A stretch of 64,000 nt of DNA from an uncultured Steroidobacter sp. GTDB lineage: Bacteria > Pseudomonadota > Gammaproteobacteria > Steroidobacterales > Steroidobacteraceae. Below are positions 1 through 8,544 of the stretch, piece by piece. The translations under genes were made by a program, and so were the position numbers. The stretch spans positions 62,001-126,000 of the forward strand of contig CALMII010000016.1 of NCBI GenBank assembly GCA_937864115.1, read 5' to 3'. Position 1 is the stretch's first letter. Every line of letters begins with the position of its first letter. The notes beneath the pieces are model-generated. The model had not been told where the DNA came from and did no database searches. It saw only the letters and a list, made by a program, of their open reading frames with translations.

Positions 1-97
1 CACGAGGAAATAATGACGGCGGCGAATGGTAGCCGAAGGGAGGGGGCGACTGGCGAGTTGGCCGCTCGCGACAGCGCCGCTCGACGGCGGACTCCGC

Positions 98-916
98 CTA
101 CGGACCTTCGCCTTCGCTGGCCGGCTCCGCATTCCGAAAGTACTTCCCGGGCGAGGCACCGAGCGTGCGCCGGAACATCGCGATGAAGGCACTGGGACTT
201 TCGTAACCGAGATCCAGCGCGACGCGCGTGACCGTCTGCCCTTTACCGAGCCGGTCGATCGCTTCGAGCAGACGCATCTGCCGGCGCCACTCGGCGAAGG
301 TCAATCCGGTTTCGCTCACGAACAATCGGGCCAGCGTGCGTGCGCTCGCTCCGACCTGCGGCGCCCACGCCTCCAGGCCACGCTCGTCCGCGGGGTTCCT
401 GATCAACGACTCGCACAACTGCCGGACGCGCTTGTCGCTCGCGAGCGGCAGATTCAACGGCGCCGCCTCCAGACCATGCAACTCATCCACGATGACCTGC
501 ATCAGACGCGCCGCCGAACCGGCAGCCGCGTATGCGTTTCCGACATCCACCGCCTCGAAGATCAGCTCGCGCAGCAGCGGCGATACGTGAACGACCCGGC
601 AGTCGTCCGGCAGTCCCTGCGTTGCGGAAGCATCGACGAACAGGGACAGCAGCACGACCGGCTGCGTCGCATACGCACAGTGTTCGGCTTCGGAGGGAAT
701 CCACACCGCCTGGCTGGGCGGCACCAGCCACGTGGCCTCTTCGCGGACGAGCCGAAACACTCCCTCGGCGCAATAGAAAAGATGTGCACGCGAATGCCGG
801 TGCGTTGGCGTCCGGCCCGGACCCAGCCGATAGGACATCGTCAGAATCGGCCGCTGCGGATCATCGACACGGCCGTGATCGACCGGTTTGGCGATTGGCA
901 GCTTGGCGATATCCAT
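98..916 (-). CDS. AraC-family transcriptional regulator with N-terminal cupin domain
   Basis: This 272-residue protein has the two-part layout of AraC/XylS regulators. The N-terminal third is a cupin-like sensor with a T-H-R-H-S-R-A-H metal/ligand-pocket motif near residues 38-45. The C-terminal ~100 residues carry two helix-turn-helix units, the second ending in LGYESPSAFIAMFRR, the usual family signature. It probably activates or represses a nearby gene in response to a small ligand. It is divergent from the metallo-beta-lactamase gene at 995 with only 78 bp between them, so that gene is the obvious target (inference). A long open frame on the opposite strand is an antisense artefact of high GC. 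Confidence 0.9.
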   Translation of the reverse strand: MDIAKLPIAKPVDHGRVDDPQRPILTMSYRLGPGRTPTHRHSRAHLFYCAEGVFRLVREEATWLVPPSQAVWIPSEAEHCAYATQPVVLLSLFVDASATQGLPDDCRVVHVSPLLRELIFEAVDVGNAYAAAGSAARLMQVIVDELHGLEAAPLNLPLASDKRVRQLCESLIRNPADERGLEAWAPQVGASARTLARLFVSETGLTFAEWRRQMRLLEAIDRLGKGQTVTRVALDLGYESPSAFIAMFRRTLGASPGKYFRNAEPASEGEGP

Positions 917-994
917 TGACCGATTATAGCCATCGCGCAGATCGCCCCCGGGCTACGTTGCGCGCCACGAGTACCCTCATCCAAGGAGACGCCC

Positions 995-1786
995 GTGGAA
1001 AAACCACTGCACATTTCCGGCGCCGTATCGGTGCTGCCGTCCTACGTTCAGATTCCCGGACTGGGGCTTCTGCCCGCCAACGCCTATGTTGTGAAGTCCA
1101 CGGCACCCGTGCTCATCGACACCGGCCTGCCTGCGGACACCGACGAGTTCATGAATGCGCTGCGGTCGGTCATCGATCCACGCGACCTGCGCTGGATCTG
1201 GCTGACGCACATCGACCAGGATCACGTCGGCAGCCTGCGCCGACTGCTCGATGAGGCGCCACGCGCCAAGGTGGTGACCAATTTCCTCGGACTGGGGAAA
1301 CTCGGTCTGGTGGGCCCTCCTCCGCTGGAACGGGTTCATCTGCTGAATCCCGGCCAGAGCATCGACGCAGGCGATCGAACGCTGTTTGCCGTTGCACCGC
1401 CGACCTACGACGCGCCGGAAACGATGGGCGTCTACGACGGCAAGTCGCACATGTTCTTCAGCTCGGACTGCTTCGGCGCCATCCTGAATCAACCAGCGGA
1501 GGATGCCGCCGCCATCGCACCGGACGCATTGCGCGAAGGCCAGACATTGTGGACGACCATCGATTCGCCATGGTTGCGACACACCAGCGACACCTGGCTT
1601 GCGGGCGCACTCGATGATCTGCGCCGAATGCAGCCCAGAGCCGTCCTGAGCAGTCACCTGCCACCGGCTTTCGGCATGACGGAGACATTCGCAGATGCAC
1701 TGGTCGCAGCGCGCAACGCGGCGCCGTTCATCGGACCCGATCAACCCGCATTCGAAGAGGCACTGGCGTCGCTCGCCGCGGCTTGA
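995..1786 (+). CDS. Metallo-beta-lactamase-fold protein, flavodiiron/ODP-like
   Basis: The 263-residue protein has a GTG start preceded by AAGGAG at 983-988. The metal-binding motif is T-H-I-D-Q-D-H-V-G at residues 71-79. This is HxDxDH, not the HxHxDH of hydrolytic family members, and it is closest to the HxExDH of flavodiiron and oxygen-binding diiron proteins. The later FFSSDCFG segment (around residues 155-162) also resembles the FSSDAFG stretch of flavodiiron cores. There is no flavodoxin domain. A role in O2/NO sensing or detoxification is possible, but hydrolase activity cannot be excluded. It is divergent from an AraC regulator. Confidence 0.8.
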   Translation: MEKPLHISGAVSVLPSYVQIPGLGLLPANAYVVKSTAPVLIDTGLPADTDEFMNALRSVIDPRDLRWIWLTHIDQDHVGSLRRLLDEAPRAKVVTNFLGLGKLGLVGPPPLERVHLLNPGQSIDAGDRTLFAVAPPTYDAPETMGVYDGKSHMFFSSDCFGAILNQPAEDAAAIAPDALREGQTLWTTIDSPWLRHTSDTWLAGALDDLRRMQPRAVLSSHLPPAFGMTETFADALVAARNAAPFIGPDQPAFEEALASLAAA

Positions 1787-1857
1787 AGCCATGCATGCTC
1801 CGTACGATTTTTCTGATCGACTTGTCTGCCGGCTTGATCAGCCACGAGCACGACCTC

Positions 1858-2090
1858 CTAGGAGATCGGCGCGGCGCACGACACCACCTGCGCCAGCTCA
1901 AGGTACCGACAGAACGCATTGGCCATCTCCATCTGCCACGGTGTCCGGCATTCCGGCTCAAACAACTGCGGCGAGCCTGCCAGCACGCAGATGCATCCCG
2001 CACGCGATGTCGCAACGTTCAGCCGGTTGAGGCTGTACAGGAACTCCATCCCGCGCGGCGCATCGGCGTGCGAAGAAGTCGAGCCGCTTG
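1858..2090 (-). pseudogene. C-terminal remnant of a DNA2-like helicase/RecB-like nuclease
   Basis: On the minus strand this stretch encodes DAPRGMEFLYSLNRLNVATSR and then LFEPECRTP-x-QM-x-x-ANAFCRYLE. That is the extreme C-terminus of superfamily 1 helicases of the AAA/DNA2-NAM7 type, often fused to TM0106-like RecB nucleases. Only about 65 residues remain; all Walker motifs and the nuclease domain are absent. It follows another truncated gene (Fic) on the same strand, so both look like stubs left by deletions in an accessory segment. Confidence 0.7.
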
Positions 2091-2126
2091 AGCTTTGCGT
2101 TGTCGATCTGAGCCGTGGCTTTCGAT

Positions 2127-2648
2127 TCAAACGTTGATGAGGGTCGGCGTGACGCTGTACGGCGGCACGGGATGATCGTCGCTGGTCAGCAGGCGTACGA
2201 AGTTCGGATGGATGAACAGCTTCTCGCGGCCGACCTTGATCTCTTTCAGGACGCCGATGGATTCGAGCGTCTTGAGATAGACGGAGGCGGTCTGGCGTTT
2301 GGCGATGCCGGACTCGACCAGGTTCTGGATGCGGCAGTACGGCTGCGTGAAGATGATTTCTACGAGTTCGCGACTATAGATCTTGGGCGCGTTATTGCGC
2401 ACGTATTCGGTGGCACGCAGCTGCCGTTGCTGGATCGCCTTGACCTTGGCAGTGGTCCAGGTCGCCGTCTGGGCGACGGCCTGCAGCATATAGAGAATCC
2501 ATTCTTCCCAGCGTTGATGAGTGGTCACACCAAGGAGGAGCCGATAGTAATCAGCCTTCGATCGAATGATGGCGCGTGATAGATACAGGACTGGCAGATC
2601 CAGTGGTGACGATATTTTCGATAGGCTTGCATATGTCGATATTTTCAA
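2127..2648 (-). pseudogene. Fic/DOC-family protein, C-terminal remnant
   Basis: The frame contains LDLPVLYLSRAIIRSK and DYYRLL followed by WEEWILYML, the conserved helix that lies just after the catalytic loop of Fic AMP-transferases. It continues through the winged-helix C-terminal domain typical of large Fic proteins (IFTQPYCRI, KRQTASVYLKTLE, GVLKEIK). The Fic core with the HPFxxGNGR catalytic motif is missing, so the product cannot be an active AMPylase. The frame opens with a TTG codon at 2648 whose first ~15 residues do not look like Fic sequence. This is therefore an N-terminally deleted gene (roughly the last 170 residues) that may or may not be expressed. Confidence 0.8.
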
Positions 2649-2682
2649 GTTTTATCGACATGTTTTATCGATGTGTCGATGG
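2610..2682. promoter_or_regulatory. AT-rich cluster of ATGTCGAT/ATCGACAT palindromic words
   Basis: This AT-rich patch contains ATGTCGAT (2633-2640), its inverse ATCGACAT (2654-2661) and TGTCGAT (2674-2680), plus two copies of the direct word CGATATTTTC. It spans the 5' edge of the Fic remnant. It looks like the operator/promoter region of the former accessory gene. I cannot name the binding protein. Confidence 0.4.
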
Positions 2683-2897
2683 CGTGGACATGAGCCATGC
2701 CCGCCCAAACCAGCCGCCACCGAGCCCCGGAACAGTCGCACGATTCAGCCCTGCGGAAAGAACGCAGGCAAAGTCGCCGATGAAGATCACGCGATCTGAT
2801 ACCGGGAGCTTTTCAGACCGGGCGTCGTCGGGTAGCGGGAGAATTGCTGCGCGCCGCGGATCTATTCCTTCGGGTTCGCTGCGAAATTCTGAGTTCG

Positions 2898-3374
2898 CTA
2901 CTTCGCCGCAACCCTCGCACTCGACGGTGCTCCGCTCAGCAGCTCATCGATGACGGGATCCATCTTCGCCTTGGTGCCCTGCCACTTCATCAAGGAGAGC
3001 CCACCCTTGCCACGCAGGTGGTAGTCCGCGGACGCAACGATGCGACCATCCTTCTCGATCCGCAGCGCGGCCTGCGACAGATAGGTCGCCATATCCCATG
3101 AACGGCGTGCGGTGTAGGTGAGGATGTATTCACAGCGATCCGGACGCGTGCCGCTGAATACTTCCGTCGAGATGGCGTGACGATCGAAGCCTTCCCGCAA
3201 CACCGGAACGAAGTCGTCGATCGTGACCTTCGGATTCTCCTGAATGCAGACATGAAGCATCTGCGCCGCAGGATCGACCGGCTTCACCTGCACGGCAGTG
3301 CAACCGGCGAGTGCCGCGCAGCCGAGGATCGAAACTGTCTGTGCGATGTGCTTGGCGAATGAGCGGGTTGTCAC
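2898..3374 (-). CDS. Sbal_3080-family lipoprotein
   Basis: With the GTG start at 3374 (AAAGGA just upstream) the product is 158 residues. It has a lipoprotein signal peptide and lipobox L-A-G-C, giving a lipidated Cys25. The mature part contains the family-typical segments CIQENPKVTIDDFVPVLR, CEYILTYTARRSWD and YHLRGKGGLSLMKWQGT. The family is a small periplasm-facing outer-membrane lipoprotein of unknown function. An in-frame start at 3449 would add 25 residues before the signal peptide and is unlikely. The gene is convergent with nothing and stands alone. Confidence 0.82.
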   Translation of the reverse strand: MTTRSFAKHIAQTVSILGCAALAGCTAVQVKPVDPAAQMLHVCIQENPKVTIDDFVPVLREGFDRHAISTEVFSGTRPDRCEYILTYTARRSWDMATYLSQAALRIEKDGRIVASADYHLRGKGGLSLMKWQGTKAKMDPVIDELLSGAPSSARVAAK

Positions 3375-3488
3375 TGCAAGTCCTTTCGTATTCTGAATTG
3401 ACGGGCAGTGTAGTTCCCGAACGCAGCGCTGCCGTGACGACATAGACAAAAGCGCGCCGGTGAATCGTGATGGGGATCGCAGAACGCA

Positions 3489-4400
3489 TTACAGCGCGCC
3501 CCGAATCCCCGCGATATCGCGCATCGGCGGCGCGCCGAACATGCGCGCGTATTCGCGGCTGAACTGCGATGCGCTCTCGTACCCCACTCGATAGGCGGCG
3601 CTGGCCGCATCCACGTCCCCGGACAACAGTATCTGTCGGGCTTCGGTCAGGCGCAGTCGCTTCTGGTACTGCAGCGGACTCATGGCGGTGACGGCCTTGA
3701 AATGCTGATGAAAGGATGACGGGCTCATGTTCGCCAGCGCGGCCAGTTCGTCGACACGCATCGGCTGCATCAGATTGGCTTTGATCCTGCGGATGATCTG
3801 GCCGATCTTCTGCGTGCTGCTGCCGGCAATCGCGATCTGCGCGATGGACGGTCCGTACTCGCCGCTCAACAGGCGGTAGTGGATCTCGCGCAGCATCATC
3901 GGCGCGAGCATCGGAATGTCTTTCGGCGTTTGCAGCAGCCGCGTCAACCTCAGCACGGCTTCCAGCGTCGCACTATCCACCGCACCGACGAACAGACCGC
4001 GCGTCGTCTCGCCCTGCGACCAGTTCGCATCGCCGGACTGTGCAATCAGCTCGCCGATCCGGCGCGGATCGATCTCGATCTGCAGGCACAGGTACGGCCG
4101 CTGCGTGCTGGCCTCGATCACCTGGCCCAGCAGGGGCAGGTCCACCGAGACGGCGAGGAACTGCGGCGGCGCGTAACGATAGATCTCATCCTCCAGCAAC
4201 ACCTGCTTGCTTCCCTGCACGATCACGCACAGCGACGGGGAATACACCGCGGGCAGCTGCATGTTGGGCACCGAAAGCCTGATGCAGCGCAGCCCGTCGA
4301 TCGCAGTGGCGTGAATGCCGTCGCCGCTAGAGAATTTCTCGATCAGGGCCGCGAGTTCGAGCCGCTGGCGATCCTCTACCGTATTGATTTCAGCGTTCAT
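3489..4400 (-). CDS. AraC-family regulator (AraC_N type)
   Basis: Starting at the ATG at 4400 the protein is about 303 residues. The N-terminal AraC_N (PF06719-like) sensor includes YSPSLCVIVQGSK and FLAVSVDLPLLGQV, followed by C-terminal double HTH motifs (ALANMSPSSFHQHFK, then VGYESASQFSREYARMFG). A longer in-frame start at 4565 would run across the whole intergenic region and overlap the next gene, so I reject it. The regulator is divergent from two dehydrogenase genes at 4564 and 5395. It belongs to a group often found beside inducible oxidoreductases and probably controls them. Confidence 0.88.
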   Translation of the reverse strand: MNAEINTVEDRQRLELAALIEKFSSGDGIHATAIDGLRCIRLSVPNMQLPAVYSPSLCVIVQGSKQVLLEDEIYRYAPPQFLAVSVDLPLLGQVIEASTQRPYLCLQIEIDPRRIGELIAQSGDANWSQGETTRGLFVGAVDSATLEAVLRLTRLLQTPKDIPMLAPMMLREIHYRLLSGEYGPSIAQIAIAGSSTQKIGQIIRRIKANLMQPMRVDELAALANMSPSSFHQHFKAVTAMSPLQYQKRLRLTEARQILLSGDVDAASAAYRVGYESASQFSREYARMFGAPPMRDIAGIRGAL

Positions 4401-4563
4401 TTCGGACCGACCATACCTCCGTCTCCAAGCAGCGTTCAATGGCTGCTCCGGGAATCTGGAGGAATAGGCAAGAACGCCGGAGCTCTCGGCATCCGGGCTC
4501 GCGGCCCGCGGCAGCAGACTCTCTCCCATCGCGACTACACCTCGAACGCTACGGGAGAACACC

Positions 4564-5340
4564 ATGTCGAACGTTCATTCAATCAATGATTCCGTCAACG
4601 GCTCGGTGGCAAACCGCGTCGTCCTCATCACCGGCGCCAGCGGCGGCATCGGCGAAGCCACGGCCCGCTTGCTGGCCGCCAATGGCGCGAAAGTCGTCAT
4701 GGGCGCGCGTCGCACCGACCGCCTGCAGAAGATCGTTGCCGACATCCGCGAGCACGGCGGCATCGCCGAGCACCGGCGCCTCGATGTCGCCAATCGCGAC
4801 GACGTGAAGGCATTCGTCGCCTTCGCACAGGAGAAGTTCGGTCGGGTCGACGTCATCTTCAACAACGCCGGTGTCATGCCGGTGTCGCCCATGAGCGCCC
4901 TGAAGACGGACGAGTGGGACAGGATCATCGACATCAATATCAAGGGCGTGCTGAACGGCATCGCCGCCACCCTGCCCATCATGGAAGCGCAAGGCAGCGG
5001 CCACATCATCAACACGGCCTCCACCGGCGCGCATGCCGTAGGAGCGAACTTGGGCGTGTACTGCGCCAGCAAGTACGCAGTGCGCGCGATCACCGAGGGA
5101 CTGCGTCAGGAAATGAACACCCTCCGCGTGACCCTGATCTCTCCCGGCGTGACCGAATCCGAACTGGGCCACGACATCACCGACAACGGCACCGCCGCCT
5201 CCGTCGGGCAACTGCGCAGCATCGCGCTGTCTGCGGATGCGATCGCGCGCGCCGTGCTCTACGCCATCTCGCAGCCGGCCGATGTCGACGTCAGCGAAAT
5301 GATCATCCGCTCGGTGCGCAGCGCCGGGCACGCGTTCTGA
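4564..5340 (+). CDS. SDR-family NAD(P)-dependent oxidoreductase
   Basis: This 258-residue classical short-chain dehydrogenase has the cofactor motif TGASGGIG at residues 23-30, NNAG at 100-103, a catalytic Ser near 153 and YCASK with Tyr166 and Lys170. The Arg following GAR in the second beta strand suggests NADP(H) preference. The closest general type is the YdfG/clavaldehyde-dehydrogenase-like cluster; the substrate is unknown. GGAGAACACC lies directly before the ATG. It is followed after 54 bp by a second SDR gene on the same strand, probably in one operon under the divergent AraC regulator. Confidence 0.9.
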   Translation: MSNVHSINDSVNGSVANRVVLITGASGGIGEATARLLAANGAKVVMGARRTDRLQKIVADIREHGGIAEHRRLDVANRDDVKAFVAFAQEKFGRVDVIFNNAGVMPVSPMSALKTDEWDRIIDINIKGVLNGIAATLPIMEAQGSGHIINTASTGAHAVGANLGVYCASKYAVRAITEGLRQEMNTLRVTLISPGVTESELGHDITDNGTAASVGQLRSIALSADAIARAVLYAISQPADVDVSEMIIRSVRSAGHAF

Positions 5341-5394
5341 ACCTGAGAACCACTCGTCATCGCTTGCACGACATCCATCGCGAGGAGAATCCAC

Positions 5395-6147
5395 ATGAGC
5401 ATCGCACTCATCACCGGCGGCAGCCGCGGCCTGGGCAGAAGCATGGCGCTGCACCTGGCGGACAAGGGCATCGACATCATCCTGACGTTCCGCAGCGGCC
5501 AGTCAGAAGCGGACGAAGTCGTCAGGGACATTGCACGCAAGGGGCGCAAGGCTGTTGCGCTGCAGCTCGACGTAGCGGATAGCGCGACGTTCGATGCATT
5601 CGCGGCTTCGGTGAAGACGGCGCTTGCAGACACCTGGAAGCGCACGAACTTCGACTTCCTGGTCAACAACGCCGGCATCGGCATCCATGCGCCCTTCATG
5701 CAGACCGATGCCGCGCAGTTCGATCAGCTCGTGAACATCCATCTCAAGGGGCCGTTCTTCCTGAGCCAGAAACTGCTGCCGCTGCTGCGCGACGGCGGTC
5801 GCGTGCTCAACATCTCATCGGGCCTGACCCGCTTCGCCCTGCCCGGCCACGCCGCGTATGCCGCGATGAAAGGCGGCATGGAGGTGTTGACCCGCTACAT
5901 GGCGAAGGAACTGGGCGAGCGCCGCATTGCCGTCAACATCCTCGCACCGGGCGCCATCGAAACCGACTTCGGCGGCGGCACCGTACGCGACAACGAGCAG
6001 GTCAACGCCTTCCTCGCCGGCAACACCGCACTCGGCCGCGTCGGACTGCCGGATGACATCGGCGGCGCTGTCGCCTTGTTGCTCTCGGACGAAGGCGGCT
6101 GGATCAACGGCCAGCGCATCGAAGCGTCGGGCGGGATGTTCCTTTGA
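5395..6147 (+). CDS. SDR-family oxidoreductase
   Basis: The 250-residue product is a second classical short-chain dehydrogenase. It has TGGSRGLG at residues 7-14, NNAG at 91-94, Ser141/142, and YAAMK with Tyr155 and Lys159. The C-terminal DDIGGAVALLLSDEGGWINGQ segment resembles FabG-like reductases. GAGGAG occurs upstream of the ATG. It is likely co-transcribed with the SDR gene at 4564. The substrate cannot be read from sequence. Confidence 0.9.
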   Translation: MSIALITGGSRGLGRSMALHLADKGIDIILTFRSGQSEADEVVRDIARKGRKAVALQLDVADSATFDAFAASVKTALADTWKRTNFDFLVNNAGIGIHAPFMQTDAAQFDQLVNIHLKGPFFLSQKLLPLLRDGGRVLNISSGLTRFALPGHAAYAAMKGGMEVLTRYMAKELGERRIAVNILAPGAIETDFGGGTVRDNEQVNAFLAGNTALGRVGLPDDIGGAVALLLSDEGGWINGQRIEASGGMFL

Positions 6148-6282
6148 GCCTCCACCGGGATCCGCGCCGTAGCCACGGTTGCTTTTCGGTTGTCGCCAAT
6201 GGCACAGCGACCGCAAGTGTGGGACTGTGCGCCTGACCCCGCCATCCGGTCTGCTGCTCTCACATTCGAGGAGGGATTCGTG

Positions 6283-6750
6283 ATGAACACTCGTTCTGAA
6301 CGCGGTCTTTACACAGCGGCACTTTGCGCCATCGCAGCATTCGGCATCTCGTCCCCTGCCCTGGCAGGCGGCGGACCCGGATGCCAGGACAAAGTGGCGC
6401 ACATCGATGCGGAAGGCGGCGCCCATGGCCAGATCAGCGCCTCCGATCACGCAGCCAACGCGCAGAAGCGTTTCGAGGCGATGGACGCCGATGGCGACGG
6501 CAGGATCACTGCCGCAGAAATCAACGCAAGTCATGGCGCAGAACGCATCGCCTGGGCCAAAAAGCCGATGTCGGCTGCCGACAAGATCAAGAGCTTCGAT
6601 CGCAACAAGGACGGCGTACTGAGTGCGAAGGAATACGCCGACGGCTCACAGGCGATGTTCAACGCGCTGGACACCAACAGCGACGGCTATCTGAAGGCCG
6701 ACGAGATGGAGGTGGACATGGACAGGATGAGCGCTCGCGACGCGGATTGA
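6283..6750 (+). CDS. Exported EF-hand calcium-binding protein
   Basis: From the ATG at 6283 (GAGGAGGG at 6269-6276 upstream) the product is 155 residues. A Sec signal peptide ends near SSPALAGGG. At least three EF-hand loops follow: DADGDGRITAAE, DRNKDGVLSAKE and DTNSDGYLKADE. All retain acidic residues at positions 1, 3, 5 and 12, so Ca2+ binding is expected. It is a periplasmic or secreted protein of the small calmodulin-like type found in many Proteobacteria. No enzymatic domain is visible. Confidence 0.85.
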   Translation: MNTRSERGLYTAALCAIAAFGISSPALAGGGPGCQDKVAHIDAEGGAHGQISASDHAANAQKRFEAMDADGDGRITAAEINASHGAERIAWAKKPMSAADKIKSFDRNKDGVLSAKEYADGSQAMFNALDTNSDGYLKADEMEVDMDRMSARDAD

Positions 6751-6794
6751 GCTCGCGGCTTGCTGCCTCGACATTCGTGTCGAAAGCACGCGCC

Positions 6795-7433
6795 TCAGAC
6801 TTCGAAGTAGAGCGGCGCGCGTCGAAAGCGCCGCAGATTCGATGCGAGTGCTGAATCGGTCATGCCACGCTGTACGTGCACCGTCACGTCAGCGGTGAAG
6901 TCCCGAAGGCCCGGCAGAAACAACTGCCGGGCCGCCTTCTGTGTACCCGTACGCTGATCGCGCAAGAGAGCCACCTTCCTTCCATGCTCCGATCCGAGAA
7001 GGGCATGATCGCCCTCTCCGTAGAATGCCTTGAAAGCACCGGCCAGTTCGACGACACAGAAGTGACGCATCGAATTGCGCCACTCCTGCGCAAGCACTGC
7101 AAGCGACGCGTGCAGCATTCCCTTGCCGTCCCTTCTGCCTGCCCGGACATCGTGATGCCCGAAATGATCGATGATCTGCGAGAGTTCGAACGGAGTGACC
7201 CACCAACGACCGTCCCATTGAGCCTTATCTCCGTAGAGACGGAACAGTATCGTCCCCGCGGGCAGGTCGACTTCGGCGGGCTTCACGATGCCGCCGACGC
7301 GATATCCCATGGCATCAAAACCACGCGCATCGAGATAGGTCTGCTGCCGAACGCGTTTCGGCTGGTTCGCAGCGGGTGCGCCATGCACGGGTGAATCGTC
7401 GAAGTACTGTCGATTGACGAAATGCGCAGTCAT
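6795..7433 (-). CDS. Hypothetical protein
   Basis: I chose the ATG at 7433 because GGAGG stands 8 bases upstream; a start at 7463 adds 10 residues. The product is 212 residues, soluble, without a signal peptide or membrane helices. Notable segments are GTILFRLYGDKAQWDGRWW and MRHFCVVELAGAFKAFYGEG. I recognise no family. It stands alone between an EF-hand gene (convergent) and a 358 bp non-coding stretch, next to the ccdAB toxin-antitoxin pair. Confidence 0.6.
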   Translation of the reverse strand: MTAHFVNRQYFDDSPVHGAPAANQPKRVRQQTYLDARGFDAMGYRVGGIVKPAEVDLPAGTILFRLYGDKAQWDGRWWVTPFELSQIIDHFGHHDVRAGRRDGKGMLHASLAVLAQEWRNSMRHFCVVELAGAFKAFYGEGDHALLGSEHGRKVALLRDQRTGTQKAARQLFLPGLRDFTADVTVHVQRGMTDSALASNLRRFRRAPLYFEV

Positions 7434-7791
7434 TGCTCGATCCTCCGCCAGGAAGACGTTCATTCAGACAGCGAGCGTCGCCTTCTCATCTTCGATCGGC
7501 GGAATCAGCCTGAACGCTTTTGAGCGGTTCCTGCGTCCATTCTGTTGCGAGACCCGTCATTATCTCCGCACATCGATCCTTTCCTTGCTGGCTAGCGTTC
7601 TCGCCCACGCCAGCCAAGCTGCCTGCAACTGCAACACACCCTCCATCAACTGACAACTGAGTCAGAAGCAGCGTGCACGGCTGCGACAGGTTCGGCACTC
7701 TCGGCACTGAACTGCTCTTCCTGCTGAGACTCCCGCTAGCAGCACTTCGCTTTTCACAATCTCTCTATCGGCAGCCTCACGCGCCCAGATC
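7434..7791. other. Non-coding stretch
   Basis: These 358 bp lie between a hypothetical gene and ccdB. Short frames exist but none has a convincing ribosome-binding site or recognisable protein sequence. I see no RNA gene or repeat. Confidence 0.4.
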
Positions 7792-8109
7792 TCAAATTCC
7801 AGTAATCAAGAAATCCAGCGCAGCAACTACTTCTGTCCGTCTCTCTGCGATCGTCCCTACCGCCGGTCCCAACTCACTGGTGGCAATCCCCGCCAACTGC
7901 GGCACCAACAACAGAAATGGCTGTCCATCGACTTCGACGACAGGCATCAGATTCCTGACCGGCTTCTTCAGCAGCGCCGCATGCTTGATCAATGGCACCA
8001 CGACCCGTGTACTGAGCCCGCTGAGAAGATCCGATTGAATATCGACCAGATACGGGTACGCGGATCGCGTCTTTGGATTCTTGTTCTTGTGAACAGAAAA
8101 CTGAGCCAT
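7792..8109 (-). CDS. ccdB: CcdB-family toxin
   Basis: The 105-residue protein matches the CcdB gyrase-poison family in length and landmarks: the N-terminal MAQFSVHKN, YPYLVDIQSDLL, TRVVVPL, LMPVVEVDG and a C-terminal region ending in DFLITGI. CcdB traps DNA gyrase on DNA unless bound by CcdA. The family's C-terminal residues that touch GyrA (W-G-I in F-plasmid CcdB) are here T-G-I, so potency may differ. The start overlaps the stop of ccdA (TGATG), the normal translational coupling. Confidence 0.9.
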   Translation of the reverse strand: MAQFSVHKNKNPKTRSAYPYLVDIQSDLLSGLSTRVVVPLIKHAALLKKPVRNLMPVVEVDGQPFLLLVPQLAGIATSELGPAVGTIAERRTEVVAALDFLITGI

Positions 8110-8360
8110 CAGAAACTCCGACGATCGTCCGAAAACACCCCTTGCTCACCGACAAGATCGTTGTAGCGTTCGATGGCCTCGGCATTCTCCCGGATCCACT
8201 TCTCCCGCCTGGCGGCCGCAACCTTTTCTTCCAGTGCTTCTTCAAGCACCGCCGAGAGATTGACCCCGGACTCCCTGGCGGCATTCAAGAGATCCCGATT
8301 GATGCTCAGATTGGTGGCCTGTCTGGGCGCTTTACGGTTACGACTGGTGGAAGATCGCAT
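8109..8360 (-). CDS. ccdA: CcdA-family antitoxin
   Basis: The 83-residue antitoxin starts at the ATG at 8360. It has an N-terminal ribbon-helix-helix segment (KAPRQATNLSINRDLL), then ESGVNLSAVLEEAL. The acidic C-terminal toxin-binding tail W-I-x-E-N-x-x-A-I-x-x-Y-N is the hallmark of CcdA. It should neutralise CcdB and repress the operon through the inverted repeats just upstream at 8375-8412. The pair lies among gene remnants and is probably a chromosomally acquired addiction module. Confidence 0.9.
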   Translation of the reverse strand: MRSSTSRNRKAPRQATNLSINRDLLNAARESGVNLSAVLEEALEEKVAAARREKWIRENAEAIERYNDLVGEQGVFSDDRRSF

Positions 8361-8374
8361 GTACAAACTCCGCG

Positions 8375-8412
8375 TGATGCGCACAGCATATGCGCATCAT
8401 TCATGCGCATCA
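8375..8412 (-). promoter_or_regulatory. Predicted CcdA operator
   Basis: TGATGCGCA (8375-8383) is followed by its perfect inverse TGCGCATCA at 8391-8399 and again at 8404-8412, starting 15 bp upstream of the ccdA start. Such spaced palindromic half-sites are the usual binding pattern of ribbon-helix-helix antitoxins. Autoregulation is therefore likely. Confidence 0.6.
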
Positions 8413-8544
8413 ACCGTGTGGAAGAGACCGCGCAGCCTTGCCCTGAATCACCCGACCCCTCCACTCTCCTTGACCCCTCCCGCATGTCCAAAAGCCGCAA
8501 AACCCGCGCTCCCCACAGATCCCCCGGCAGTCCCTTCCTCACGC

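Noticed and set aside
26..919. Long plus-strand open frame opposite the AraC gene
   Set aside because: It is antisense to a well-supported AraC regulator, has Arg/His-rich composition and no family resemblance.
4401..4565. Longer start for the second AraC regulator
   Set aside because: It would use the entire divergent promoter region and overlap the start of the SDR gene.
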